From positions 1-10,905 of the forward strand of contig CALDKD010000118.1 of NCBI GenBank assembly GCA_937898885.1: a DNA stretch of 10,905 bases, given 5' to 3'. Below, piece after piece: positions 1 to 8,142 of this stretch (position 1 is the first letter of the stretch; each line of letters begins with the position of its first letter). The DNA is from an uncultured Bacteroidales bacterium. Lineage in GTDB: Bacteria; Bacteroidota; Bacteroidia; Bacteroidales; Bacteroidaceae. The position numbers and the translations under genes are program-made. The notes below the pieces were generated by a model, which ran no database searches, was not told the DNA's origin, and saw only the letters and a list, made by a program, of their open reading frames with translations.

Positions 1-2
1 AC

Positions 3-3000
3 AAAAATGAAGTATCCAGGAAGTTCCTTACTGATCTGGGGCTGAAGGAACCGGACCTTATGGATTTCATCAAATCTCATGTCCTGTCTAAATACAGCAG
101 CAATCCTGAGGGAATATCTCTAGAAGAAAACGTGGCAGATCTTGAGTCAATAATCAACTACGCTGATAAGGTAGCGTCCGGAAATTATGCAGAGTATATA
201 GAGAACGTGAAGAATAGTTTCATGATCTATACTCTGAGCGGAGAGTTATGTGCTGTTGAAAGCACATATTTCCCGACGAAATTCCTTAAAACGTTTTATT
301 CCGGACAGGAGATCGATTTTGTTGATGTGAATGCCTATCGAAAGATAGGTAAAGAAAAACTTGAGAGTTTTCTGGCTAAAATCGGAGTAAATATTACTCC
401 CGTAATAGAAAAGAAATATTACCACAGTAGATGGTCCCTAACTTCGCGGCAGCGTATTGAACTGAGCGTAGATGATTATAAAGAGCATAATGATGAATTT
501 GGCACAGATTGGATTGTCGCCGGTTTAAATAATGCTCTCAATAACAATCTTAACAGGGGGCTTTCCATACAGATATGGCAATGGCTCGCTTCTGAGAAGT
601 TTGCAGAAAAGTTGAATCTTGACTTCAAATTCCATTACTATCAGTACATTAACAGATCAATCCCTGCAACGTGGGTAAAGGAGATACGGCAGTCTCCTTG
701 GATTTATGTTTCAGAAAGGACAAGAAAAGCGCCGGAGAATATGACGCTGGAAGATTTTGAGAAACTTTCTGAGATTTATCCATACTCAAAACAGCTTTAC
801 GAACTCCTCCAATTAAAGCGAACAGAATTCTCTCTTGCGGAGTTAGGCGCATCTGAAGGTCAAATCAGGAATCATGCATACGGGGAAAAAGTGCATGAAA
901 TGGCGAAACAACTGGGATTGTCTGACTCCGAGGTGTTTGATGCTCTGAAAGAAAAAGCCCAAAAGAAACAGGCTGAAGAGAAGAAAGCCAAGGAAAAAAT
1001 CGTAAAAGATCAGGAGAAGAAAAAAGACCGTCAGGAGATGAAGGACTACTCTTCTACTGAGACTTTCTCTGGCCTGAGTACAGAGATTGACTCTTCTATC
1101 AAGACGAAAAAGGATGAGGTGGAAAAAACCACGGAACAAAAGGTTGAGGAGATTAAACAAAAACAACAAGAAGCGCTTGACCAGACAGTTAAGGAAGAGG
1201 CATTACGAAATGAAGTCAGAACTCTAGTTGAAAATGGTGGCAAGTATTCTGTTGAGTGGTTTCGTAAATTGCTTGAGCTTGAGTATTCTCATGAAGGAGA
1301 CAACGTTGAGACCTTTGGAAGGAAAAGTACAACTATACATTTTTCCGAGGTTAAGCGTGATCCTGATTCTGAGAGGATATATATTCTCAGGAACCCGTCT
1401 GCAATTATACCTATGGAAATTGAGGAGATTGGCGGTATCACCGTTCAATTCTCGTTCTTCAAGAACATTGATGATGCTTCTTTTGGATTTGAAGTAGCCA
1501 GTGTCCGGAATTTTACGCTTAGGCTCAAAGCAAAGCAAGCTGATGCTGATAAACTGAAGGAAATAGATTGGAGTCTATGTTCAAAGGCCACGATCACCAT
1601 AAATAATTCAATTGCATTAGTAAAGAAACTTTCTGACGCATTTAATGAATTGGATCTTTTGACAGGATTTAACCTGAAAGAAGGTCTAAAAGATAGAGAT
1701 AATATCAGCTTTGTATTTGGCCCTCCGGGCACTGGCAAAACAACATACCTTGCTCAGAAAATTACTGAGATTATGAATGCCGACGGTGATGGTCGATGCA
1801 AGATCCTTGTACTCACTCCTACAAATAAAGCATGCGATGTGCTCACAGTAAAAACAGCGGAGCAATCAGAAGATTCCATAAACTGGCTTGGGCGTTTCTT
1901 GACAACAGAAGTTGAATGGCTTGACAGCGAAGGGTACGTTCGCATGAAGGAAGATACCAAATTCTTAAGTCAGGATAAATGCTGCGTAGTAACAACAACA
2001 GCCAGACTTACATATGATGGATTTGGTATTGGGTATGACGCTATTCTTTTAAAGGAAGTTGAGTGGGACTATGTAATCATTGATGAAGCATCGATGGTTC
2101 CGTTAGCTCAAGTTGTGTATGCATTGTATAAATTTCCTGATAGTAAGATTATCGTAGCTGGTGATCCTATGCAGATTGCGCCAATAGTCAAGGAAGAACA
2201 ATGGAAAGGTGAAAATATATATACCATGACCAACCTGCTCCAGTTCAGGAATCCGAAAACTGAGCCAAGGCAGTTTGAAATCGTGAACCTGACTACGCAA
2301 TATCGCTCGGTGCCTGAAATCGGGCGAGTATTCAGCGAGTTTGCATACCAAGGACAGTTAATAAGCTACAGAGAGTCATCTACAAGAAGATCCTTGGACA
2401 TAAAAGGATTCGAGTTTATGAAGCCTATTAACTTTGTAACGTTCAAAGTTGATAGATACGATAATATTTGTGCTCCAAAGAGACTCTCCAGCTCCAATGT
2501 CCATGTATATTCTGTTCTATTAGTTGTAGAAATGTGCAAATACATGGCCATGCAATACGGGAAGGGTAAAAAGAAGCCACTGCTGAAAATAGGTGTCATT
2601 TGTCCTTATGCCGCACAAGCTCAGATGATCAACAAATTGATTGAACAGTCAAAGGAATTTCCAGATAATGTTGAAATCACTGTGGGAACCGTGCACGGAT
2701 TCCAGGGCGATGAATGTGATGTTATTTTCGCCGTGTTCAACCCGCCTGTTGGTCTCGGTGGGGCCGAGAGCAAAGTCCTTATCAACAACAAGAATGTAGT
2801 AAATGTGGCCATCAGTCGTGCTAAGGATTATCTATTTGTTCTCATGCCACAGAAGGATTATATTCATTTTGACAAAATGAAGAAGATTGTGGAAGTTGGA
2901 CAGATTTCCACAAAAGATAGGAATTCTAACTCAATCATGACTGCGGACCGTATTGAAGAAATAATATTTAAGGAAAAAGGGTTCATTGAGAATAATACAT

Positions 3001-3104
3001 TCGTTACTATTCATCAAATGGCCAATGTCTATACAGATCCAGCAAGCCTATATGAGGTTCGTATAGATGAGGGGTCTGTAGATATTCAGCTAAGTGATAA
3101 ATAA
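3..3104 (+). CDS. Sacsin/Hsp90-associated N-region fused to SF1 DNA2/UPF1-type helicase (5' partial)
   Basis: The frame is open to the window edge, so the methionine at 60 is probably internal and the real start lies upstream. Residue numbers below count from that methionine. The first ~285 residues, together with the upstream in-frame stretch KFLTDLGLKEPDL, resemble the region that follows the Hsp90-like ATPase fold in bacterial sacsin-N-type proteins (family resemblance from memory). Residues ~290-390 are a Lys/Glu-rich coiled coil. The helicase then shows Walker A GPPGTGKT (554-561), Walker B DEAS (675-678), motif III GDPMQ (701-705), QYR (747-749), TVHGFQGDE (877-885) and NVAISRA (915-921), the arrangement of superfamily 1B AAA_11/AAA_12 helicases acting on DNA or RNA. 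All core motifs are intact, so it should be an active ATPase. The next gene starts 8 bases after the stop. A role in nucleic-acid-based phage defence is inferred from context only. The presence of a full Hsp90-type ATPase domain cannot be seen here. Confidence 0.85.
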   Translation, partial: KNEVSRKFLTDLGLKEPDLMDFIKSHVLSKYSSNPEGISLEENVADLESIINYADKVASGNYAEYIENVKNSFMIYTLSGELCAVESTYFPTKFLKTFYSGQEIDFVDVNAYRKIGKEKLESFLAKIGVNITPVIEKKYYHSRWSLTSRQRIELSVDDYKEHNDEFGTDWIVAGLNNALNNNLNRGLSIQIWQWLASEKFAEKLNLDFKFHYYQYINRSIPATWVKEIRQSPWIYVSERTRKAPENMTLEDFEKLSEIYPYSKQLYELLQLKRTEFSLAELGASEGQIRNHAYGEKVHEMAKQLGLSDSEVFDALKEKAQKKQAEEKKAKEKIVKDQEKKKDRQEMKDYSSTETFSGLSTEIDSSIKTKKDEVEKTTEQKVEEIKQKQQEALDQTVKEEALRNEVRTLVENGGKYSVEWFRKLLELEYSHEGDNVETFGRKSTTIHFSEVKRDPDSERIYILRNPSAIIPMEIEEIGGITVQFSFFKNIDDASFGFEVASVRNFTLRLKAKQADADKLKEIDWSLCSKATITINNSIALVKKLSDAFNELDLLTGFNLKEGLKDRDNISFVFGPPGTGKTTYLAQKITEIMNADGDGRCKILVLTPTNKACDVLTVKTAEQSEDSINWLGRFLTTEVEWLDSEGYVRMKEDTKFLSQDKCCVVTTTARLTYDGFGIGYDAILLKEVEWDYVIIDEASMVPLAQVVYALYKFPDSKIIVAGDPMQIAPIVKEEQWKGENIYTMTNLLQFRNPKTEPRQFEIVNLTTQYRSVPEIGRVFSEFAYQGQLISYRESSTRRSLDIKGFEFMKPINFVTFKVDRYDNICAPKRLSSSNVHVYSVLLVVEMCKYMAMQYGKGKKKPLLKIGVICPYAAQAQMINKLIEQSKEFPDNVEITVGTVHGFQGDECDVIFAVFNPPVGLGGAESKVLINNKNVVNVAISRAKDYLFVLMPQKDYIHFDKMKKIVEVGQISTKDRNSNSIMTADRIEEIIFKEKGFIENNTFVTIHQMANVYTDPASLYEVRIDEGSVDIQLSDK

Positions 3105-3112
3105 ACATTAAC

Positions 3113-3949
3113 ATGGTCGGCAAATACAAAGTCATAACCCTGTGCGGAAGCACGCGCTTCAAAGAACAGTTCCTTGAAGCGCAGAAACGCCTCACACTCG
3201 AAGGAAGTATCGTCATCAGCGTCGGGCTCTTCGGCCATTCCGGAGACGACGAGGTCTGGACAGAAGGCACGAAAGAGATGCTGGATGATATGCACAAGCG
3301 GAAGATCGATATGGCCGATGAGATCTTTGTTATTAATGTCGGCGGTTACATCGGCAGCAGCACCCGGAGCGAGATTGAGTATGCGAAGGATCACGGGAAG
3401 GCCGTGAGGTATTTGGAGCCGACAAAAGAACTTCATTCAAATCCACTTAGCCGTTATGTTGAACAGTTCACTTCATTGAAGACCGCCAGGATAAAGAGTA
3501 AAAACGCTCCTCATAAAGCTGTAATGCTGATAAGCGTCATAGACATGATTCAAGCAGGTCTCATTTCCGGAGAAGGAATCTATTTTACTGAAGGACTGCA
3601 AAGAATGTTCAAGCTGAACTGGAATCGATATGTGGGCGAAAGTTTGATTTTTAAGCCTGTACCGGCAACACCGTTCTGGCACCTTGGTAGTGAACCGTTT
3701 TGGACATTAAATCGCACGGATGGAGGGAAAATTGATGACGTTAAGAATACGCCTTCGAGAGGTGCTCTCTCATCGATGGGAATTTTCGCTACCATAGACA
3801 ATGAGTTGTACTCTCTGCTTAAAGATGAATCAGCATCCGATAAGTTGCGTGGACTTTTGGTTGACAAGTATCTAAGTCATCCGAAACCTCAAATCAAAAA
3901 AGTGCTTCCGTTTGTTGTCGGAATAGTGGCCACCAGATTGTTTGTTTAG
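3113..3949 (+). CDS. NDT-like domain fused to ScoMcrA-type DNA sulfur-binding-like domain
   Basis: This is a 278-residue protein with two parts. Residues ~5-103 look like the nucleoside 2-deoxyribosyltransferase-like fold: GST near 12-14, a hydrophobic strand followed by D66-x-A-D-E, and G-Y-I-G-x-S-T-x-x-E (79-87), where E87 sits at the usual catalytic acid position. Enzymes of this fold cleave N-glycosidic bonds of nucleosides, and the fold is related to TIR NADases. Residues ~113-275 begin with HKAVMLISVIDMIQAGLI and contain TPFWHLGSEPFWTL, the pattern I know from DNA sulfur-binding (phosphorothioate-reading) and related N-terminal domains of McrA-type HNH endonucleases. No HNH motif is present, so the enzyme-like domain would replace the nuclease. 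The first part is clearly GC-richer than the second (55% in 3241-3300, 35% in 3421-3480), with the change at the domain joint. Translation is probably coupled to the helicase gene 8 bases upstream. Substrate and modification partner are unknown; no dnd or ssp genes are visible. Confidence 0.72.
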   Translation: MVGKYKVITLCGSTRFKEQFLEAQKRLTLEGSIVISVGLFGHSGDDEVWTEGTKEMLDDMHKRKIDMADEIFVINVGGYIGSSTRSEIEYAKDHGKAVRYLEPTKELHSNPLSRYVEQFTSLKTARIKSKNAPHKAVMLISVIDMIQAGLISGEGIYFTEGLQRMFKLNWNRYVGESLIFKPVPATPFWHLGSEPFWTLNRTDGGKIDDVKNTPSRGALSSMGIFATIDNELYSLLKDESASDKLRGLLVDKYLSHPKPQIKKVLPFVVGIVATRLFV

Positions 3950-3967
3950 TAATTATTGAGAGAAGAT

Positions 3968-4867
3968 ATGGACCAGCCGAAAGTTGAACGTATGCTTCGC
4001 CTGATGAAGCTGATGTCAGGCAACATAAATTATACAGTGGACGAGCTCGCCGAGCGGCTTGGAATGTCGTACCGGACTATTTACCGGTACATCGACACGT
4101 TCAAGAACGCCGGGTACGCCGTGACTAAAATCTATGCCAACACGTACAAGTTGGATATGGTTCCAAGCAGCATGCCGGATTTTGACAAGCTGCTCTATTT
4201 CTCCGAGGAAGAGTCATACCTCATTAACTCGCTCATCGACTCACTCTCTCCAACGAATGCCCTCAAGAAGGGAATAAAAGACAAGCTGGCCGTGGTCTAT
4301 GATTCGACCGCAATAGCGGATTTCGTGGATCGCCGGAGCAACGCCGCTCATGTGCAGGACCTGACGAAGGCCGCCAGAGAGAAAAAGAAAGTCCGTCTTA
4401 TTGAATATGAATCCGGCAATTCCCACACCATCCGTGACCGTCTGATTGAGCCTTACGGATTCACAACTGACTATATTGACGTTTGCGCATACGACCTTGA
4501 AGACGGTCATAACAAGATATTCAAGATTTCACGTATCGGTGGTGTGGAAGTCCTGGAGGACGATTGGAGCGCAGAAGAGTCTCATCGTAAACAGGGAATG
4601 GATATCTTCCGGATGTCAGGCCACGTCTGCGGCCACATAATCTGGCATATGTCAGTAATGGCGAAGAACCTGTTAGTGGAGGAATACCCGCTGGCAGGCA
4701 AGGTATTGGAGCGCAAGAACAACTATTGGCTGCTTGACACCGACATCTGTAATTTTGCCGGGGCCTGCCGTTTCTATCTGGGCCTTGCTCACGAAATAAA
4801 GATTGTTGATTCCCCAGAATTTGAAAAGTACGTCAGATCGTATATAAAAGTTAACTTCGAACAATAA
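3968..4867 (+). CDS. WYL-domain transcriptional regulator with N-terminal HTH
   Basis: This is a 299-residue protein. Residues ~10-50 form a helix-turn-helix of the HTH_11/DeoR-like kind (TVDELAERLGMSYRTIYRYI). Residues ~130-200 form a WYL domain, recognised by the PYGFTTDYIDVCAYD strand and IFKISRIGGVEVL. The canonical Trp-Tyr-Leu triad is not conserved (Y-I-D at the matching place), which may change the ligand. The C-terminal ~95 residues look like the extension used for oligomerisation in this family. WYL regulators often sense nucleic acid or nucleotide ligands and control phage-defence loci (BrxR and CapW are known examples). The ATG at 3968 is preferred over an in-frame TTG at 3956 because it follows a purine-rich stretch (gagagaaga). 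The gene lies inside the operon, 18 bases after the NDT fusion and 5 bases before gajA, so it may autoregulate the whole unit. Its GC content (50% in 4021-4080) is above that of the Gabija genes. Confidence 0.88.
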   Translation: MDQPKVERMLRLMKLMSGNINYTVDELAERLGMSYRTIYRYIDTFKNAGYAVTKIYANTYKLDMVPSSMPDFDKLLYFSEEESYLINSLIDSLSPTNALKKGIKDKLAVVYDSTAIADFVDRRSNAAHVQDLTKAAREKKKVRLIEYESGNSHTIRDRLIEPYGFTTDYIDVCAYDLEDGHNKIFKISRIGGVEVLEDDWSAEESHRKQGMDIFRMSGHVCGHIIWHMSVMAKNLLVEEYPLAGKVLERKNNYWLLDTDICNFAGACRFYLGLAHEIKIVDSPEFEKYVRSYIKVNFEQ

Positions 4868-4872
4868 AGAGT

Positions 4873-6597
4873 ATGCCATCAGTCCATTCTATTTCAATCA
4901 AAAATTTCCGTGGAATTGAGCGTCTTGAGCAGACTTTTGATGCCAACAATCTTATTGTCTTGATTGGACGATGCGATTCGGGTAAGTCTACGGTGCTAAA
5001 GGCGATATCGTTGGCCCTCTGCCCATATTGGAATCCAAATATCAGTTCGTCAGACTTCTATAAGGAAGATGTTACCAAGCCAATTGAGATTCTTGTAACT
5101 GTAAAAGATGTCCCTGAAGAACTGCTAACAGAAAAGAAGTTTGGACTTCATTTCAGGCTTCTTAAAGACGGGAAAATCGTGGATGATGTTCAAGAAGGAG
5201 AACCTGATTCTCATGTCTTGACCATCAAGTTTGTTGTCGAAGGCGATATGGAGCCGAAGTGGTATGTGACCAATGGCAGGAATGGTATCGAAGACGTTGA
5301 GATTAAGCACTCTGATAGAGCAAAGTTCAAGGCTTTCTATATATCTGATTATATCGATAGCCAGTTTACCCTCAGTAAGGGGTCTCCGCTCTATTCATTG
5401 CTTACGAAATCTTTGCCGGATGGTGTCTCTGTCGGGAAAAAGCTTCTGGAGGTCACAAGAGAAGCGAATGAAGCGGTCAAGGGACAAAACGAATTCAAAG
5501 AGTTTGACAAATCTCTTGACGAAATAAAAAAAGTTGCATCTAATCTTGGCCTAGGCCTTAATGACTTGAAGGTTCTCTTGGAATTAAAGGAAAATGTATA
5601 TAGTCAAAGCAGTATAACTCTTCATGATGGAGATGTTCCTTTCCATCTGCATGGGAAAGGAGCGAAGCGACTTCTGTCTATTGCAATACAATTATCAGCA
5701 GTTCAAGATGGTGGGATAATTCTCATTGATGAGATTGAACAGGGACTAGAACCAGATAGGGTCGTCAATATCGTTAAACTACTCAAAACCAATTCAAAAG
5801 GACAAGTTTTTATTACAACGCATTCGTCTGAAGCACTCTGTGAGGTTGAATACAATAATGTCTATATTCTCCAAAAAGGTGCATCTCGGATGGGAACGTG
5901 TGATGATCGCATGAAATATGTTCTTAGGAAGTCTCCGTATATGTTTTTTGCAAAACGCATTATTTGCTGCGAAGGTAGAACAGAATATGGCATCATTCGT
6001 TCAGTTGGTGAACGGATTCGTGAAATCAAAAACATTTCCTTGGGGGCATTAGGTGTTTGCCCCACTGATTGCGGTGGGGGTACTAACCATCTTGATTGGG
6101 CTCTAAAGTTGAAATCATTGGGCTACGATGTTTGTGTATTCTGTGACAATGATCAAAATTGTCCGAGTTATAGAAGGAAAGTTGACCAAGTAACACAAGC
6201 TGGCATTCCAATTTTTACATGGAAAGAAGGTTTTTGTACCGAACAACAAATGATGCAAGATTTGCTTTGGACTAATGTCATACAGCTTATTAAGTACCTC
6301 TTTGAGTTTAAGGATTGGCATAGTATTAATGTTCCTGGAATAGCACTTAATGCGGATGCGGATTTTGAAAACTTTTCTGAAAATCAACAGAGGTCTGTCC
6401 GGGATTATCTTGCAAGAGAATCGAAAATTAATGATTCTGATGGTAAACAGAGACGATGGTTTAAAGATATCCCCGGGGGAGAGATTCTGGGAGACCTTTG
6501 GGCTCACTCTGTTTCCGATATAGCTCCTACTACAACGTTGAGCAAAGTATATGAGAAGTTAACAAATTGGATTTCTCCTAATGTCAAGGTGGACTGA
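4873..6597 (+). CDS. gajA: Gabija GajA: OLD-family ATPase with TOPRIM nuclease
   Basis: The 574-residue length is close to the ~578 I recall for the founding GajA. The N-terminal ABC-type ATPase opens with SISIKNFRGIERL, then Walker A GRCDSGKST (32-40), a signature-like HLHGKGAKRLLSIA (258-271), Walker B with D-loop LIDEIEQGLEP (284-294) and the H-loop THS (316-318). The TOPRIM domain follows: CCEGRTEYG with E367, and VFCDNDQN with D425 and D427. K531 in RRWFKD is a candidate for the conserved C-terminal lysine. In studied Gabija systems GajA is a sequence-specific nicking endonuclease, held back by nucleotides and released when phage replication depletes them, and it assembles with GajB into a large complex. 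The overlap with a UvrD-like gene separates this from stand-alone OLD nucleases. The start is 5 bases after the regulator stop. All expected catalytic motifs are visible, so it appears functional. Confidence 0.92.
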   Translation: MPSVHSISIKNFRGIERLEQTFDANNLIVLIGRCDSGKSTVLKAISLALCPYWNPNISSSDFYKEDVTKPIEILVTVKDVPEELLTEKKFGLHFRLLKDGKIVDDVQEGEPDSHVLTIKFVVEGDMEPKWYVTNGRNGIEDVEIKHSDRAKFKAFYISDYIDSQFTLSKGSPLYSLLTKSLPDGVSVGKKLLEVTREANEAVKGQNEFKEFDKSLDEIKKVASNLGLGLNDLKVLLELKENVYSQSSITLHDGDVPFHLHGKGAKRLLSIAIQLSAVQDGGIILIDEIEQGLEPDRVVNIVKLLKTNSKGQVFITTHSSEALCEVEYNNVYILQKGASRMGTCDDRMKYVLRKSPYMFFAKRIICCEGRTEYGIIRSVGERIREIKNISLGALGVCPTDCGGGTNHLDWALKLKSLGYDVCVFCDNDQNCPSYRRKVDQVTQAGIPIFTWKEGFCTEQQMMQDLLWTNVIQLIKYLFEFKDWHSINVPGIALNADADFENFSENQQRSVRDYLARESKINDSDGKQRRWFKDIPGGEILGDLWAHSVSDIAPTTTLSKVYEKLTNWISPNVKVD

Positions 6598-8065
6598 ATT
6601 CATAGACTCACCGAAGAGTTGCGTGATTGCCGCGGCAGGTCACGGTAAAACCTATGCAATTTCGGAATGTATTGAGGAATTAAGTCTATCTGTACGGAAA
6701 CCTGTCCTAATTCTAACTCATACACACGCCGGTGTAGCCTCGATAAGGAAAAAGATCAAGGAAAAACATATTTCTCAAGAAATCTATCAAATAGAAACAA
6801 TCACTAGTTTTGCTCAACGTTATGCTCTTTCTTTTGTGGTTGATGCCTCCATTTTTCCGAACCAAGAGCAGAAAGAATATTTCCCAAGAATTCAATCGGC
6901 AGCCAAATCTATTTTGGAAAATCCTTCTGTCCAAAAGGTAATACAACTATCTTATTCTCACCTTTTTGTTGATGAATATCAAGACTGCAGTCTTACTCAA
7001 CATGAGATCATCTTATCGATAGCAACGGTATTACCTACACATATCTTTGGAGATCCCCTTCAAGCTATCTTTAATTTTGACGGTGAGCCAAAGGTGGATT
7101 TCACACAACATCTTTCGGATTTTGCATGTTTTGACTTGCTCGAAACGCCCTGGAGATGGAGAGTCAATGGAAACTGTCAGGGACTCGGAGATAAAATATT
7201 GGGACTAAGGGAGTCCCTTATCAATAATCGGCAAGTAGTATTGTCCTCTGATGCTTCTTCAAGTATTCAAGTCTATCTTAGTCGGACAGAATTTATGGAT
7301 TACTCTACTGATTATTATCGTTTGATACAGAGGGCTTTACGTTTATTCAGGACTGGCAGCACACTGATATTGGTCCCTGGATTTGTATATGATAGACGAT
7401 TAAGAGGGAATATTACTGATAGAGCAATGATACAGGAGCGTATCGATTATAGGCAAGAATTCATGTTAATTGAAGCAATTGATGATCAAGATTACTACAC
7501 ACTTTCAGATTCTATAGATGATCTGCCCGATTCTTTTATTCGTGCAAGAAACAAGATACTCAACATCAAGAAAGCCCTCTATAGCTTGCATTTTTATAAG
7601 GGTAATATCGATGATTGGTTTCATAATGATGAGTACATTAAGACACGTCAGAAAGAATATAAAGAGCCGTCTCTTAGATTGCAATCATTGTTCAGAGCCT
7701 TTGAGGCAAGTCCATCCTTGATTTCATTTCGACCAATAGTGCGTTTTTTCTCGGTAGAATGCCGTTACCGTAATAAAAGGCCTGATATTATTCATGCCAT
7801 CCAACTGTGTATGGATGAAGCCATATCATCAGGTGATAATATGCGTGATTGTATGACGAGGTACAAGAATCGAATCAGAAGGGTCGGAAGAAAAATTGAA
7901 GGGAAATGTATAGGCAGCACTTTATTAACGAAAGGCCTTGAATTTGATAATGTTATTGTCCTTGATGCTCATAGATTTGCGGACAAACAAAACTTTTATG
8001 TGGCAATCTCCCGGGCCTGCAAAAATCTTGTGATTATATCAAAACGCCACACTTTGCAATTCTAA
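6581..8065 (+). CDS. gajB: Gabija GajB: UvrD/Rep-like SF1 helicase
   Basis: This is a 494-residue protein, the same length I recall for the founding GajB and much shorter than full UvrD helicases. Motifs in order: Walker A AAAGHGKT (17-24), Walker B DEYQD (131-135), GDPLQAIF (157-164), TPWRWR (189-194), TKGLEFDNVIVLDA (450-463) and YVAISRA (473-479). The motifs place it in SF1A, acting as the DNA-sensing partner of GajA; in characterised systems GajB is activated by DNA ends and uses up (d)ATP/(d)GTP during infection. The Walker A carries His where UvrD usually has Thr/Ser (A-G-x-G-T/S-G-K-T), but the essential GKT is kept. The ATG lies 17 bases inside gajA in another frame, which implies translational coupling and matched stoichiometry. 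The last ~25 bases of the gene repeat parts of the promoter region that follows. Confidence 0.92.
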   Translation: MSRWTEFIDSPKSCVIAAAGHGKTYAISECIEELSLSVRKPVLILTHTHAGVASIRKKIKEKHISQEIYQIETITSFAQRYALSFVVDASIFPNQEQKEYFPRIQSAAKSILENPSVQKVIQLSYSHLFVDEYQDCSLTQHEIILSIATVLPTHIFGDPLQAIFNFDGEPKVDFTQHLSDFACFDLLETPWRWRVNGNCQGLGDKILGLRESLINNRQVVLSSDASSSIQVYLSRTEFMDYSTDYYRLIQRALRLFRTGSTLILVPGFVYDRRLRGNITDRAMIQERIDYRQEFMLIEAIDDQDYYTLSDSIDDLPDSFIRARNKILNIKKALYSLHFYKGNIDDWFHNDEYIKTRQKEYKEPSLRLQSLFRAFEASPSLISFRPIVRFFSVECRYRNKRPDIIHAIQLCMDEAISSGDNMRDCMTRYKNRIRRVGRKIEGKCIGSTLLTKGLEFDNVIVLDAHRFADKQNFYVAISRACKNLVIISKRHTLQF

Positions 8066-8117
8066 GCGTTCGAATTAGAGCTGTCAGAATCTGTCAAAAC
8101 GCCGCCATACCTTTGCA
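8039..8117 (+). repeat. Short direct repeats at the gajB 3' end and in the following promoter
   Basis: TCAAAACGCC occurs at 8039-8048 and again at 8094-8103. Each copy is followed closely by CTTTGCA (8052-8058 and 8111-8117). The first pair lies inside the gajB coding end, the second just before the next gene. A partial duplication or a recombination scar at the edge of the Gabija module would explain it; chance is not excluded. Confidence 0.5.
8108..8115 (+). promoter_or_regulatory. Bacteroidetes-type -7 promoter box (TACCTTTG)
   Basis: TACCTTTG fits the TAnnTTTG consensus of the Bacteroidetes primary sigma factor and ends 27 bases before the ATG of the next gene. No convincing TTG box was found at the usual -33 distance. 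The box overlaps a perfect 7-base inverted repeat, CTTTGCA (8111-8117) and TGCAAAG (8128-8134), which could be an operator. It suggests the three small genes downstream are transcribed separately from Gabija. Confidence 0.6.
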
Positions 8118-8142
8118 CAATCAATCCTGCAAAGTGTAGAAT

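Noticed and set aside
843..1243. Minus-strand frames rich in Leu/Phe that look membrane-like
   Set aside because: They are the reverse complement of the Lys/Glu coiled coil of the helicase gene, which gives Leu/Phe runs automatically.
3956..3967. TTG start for the WYL regulator
   Set aside because: ATG at 3968 is four codons downstream with a purine-rich leader; the added residues contribute nothing to the HTH.
8066..8102. GCGTT/AACGC stem after gajB as a terminator
   Set aside because: Only five pairs with a 27-base loop and no T-run.
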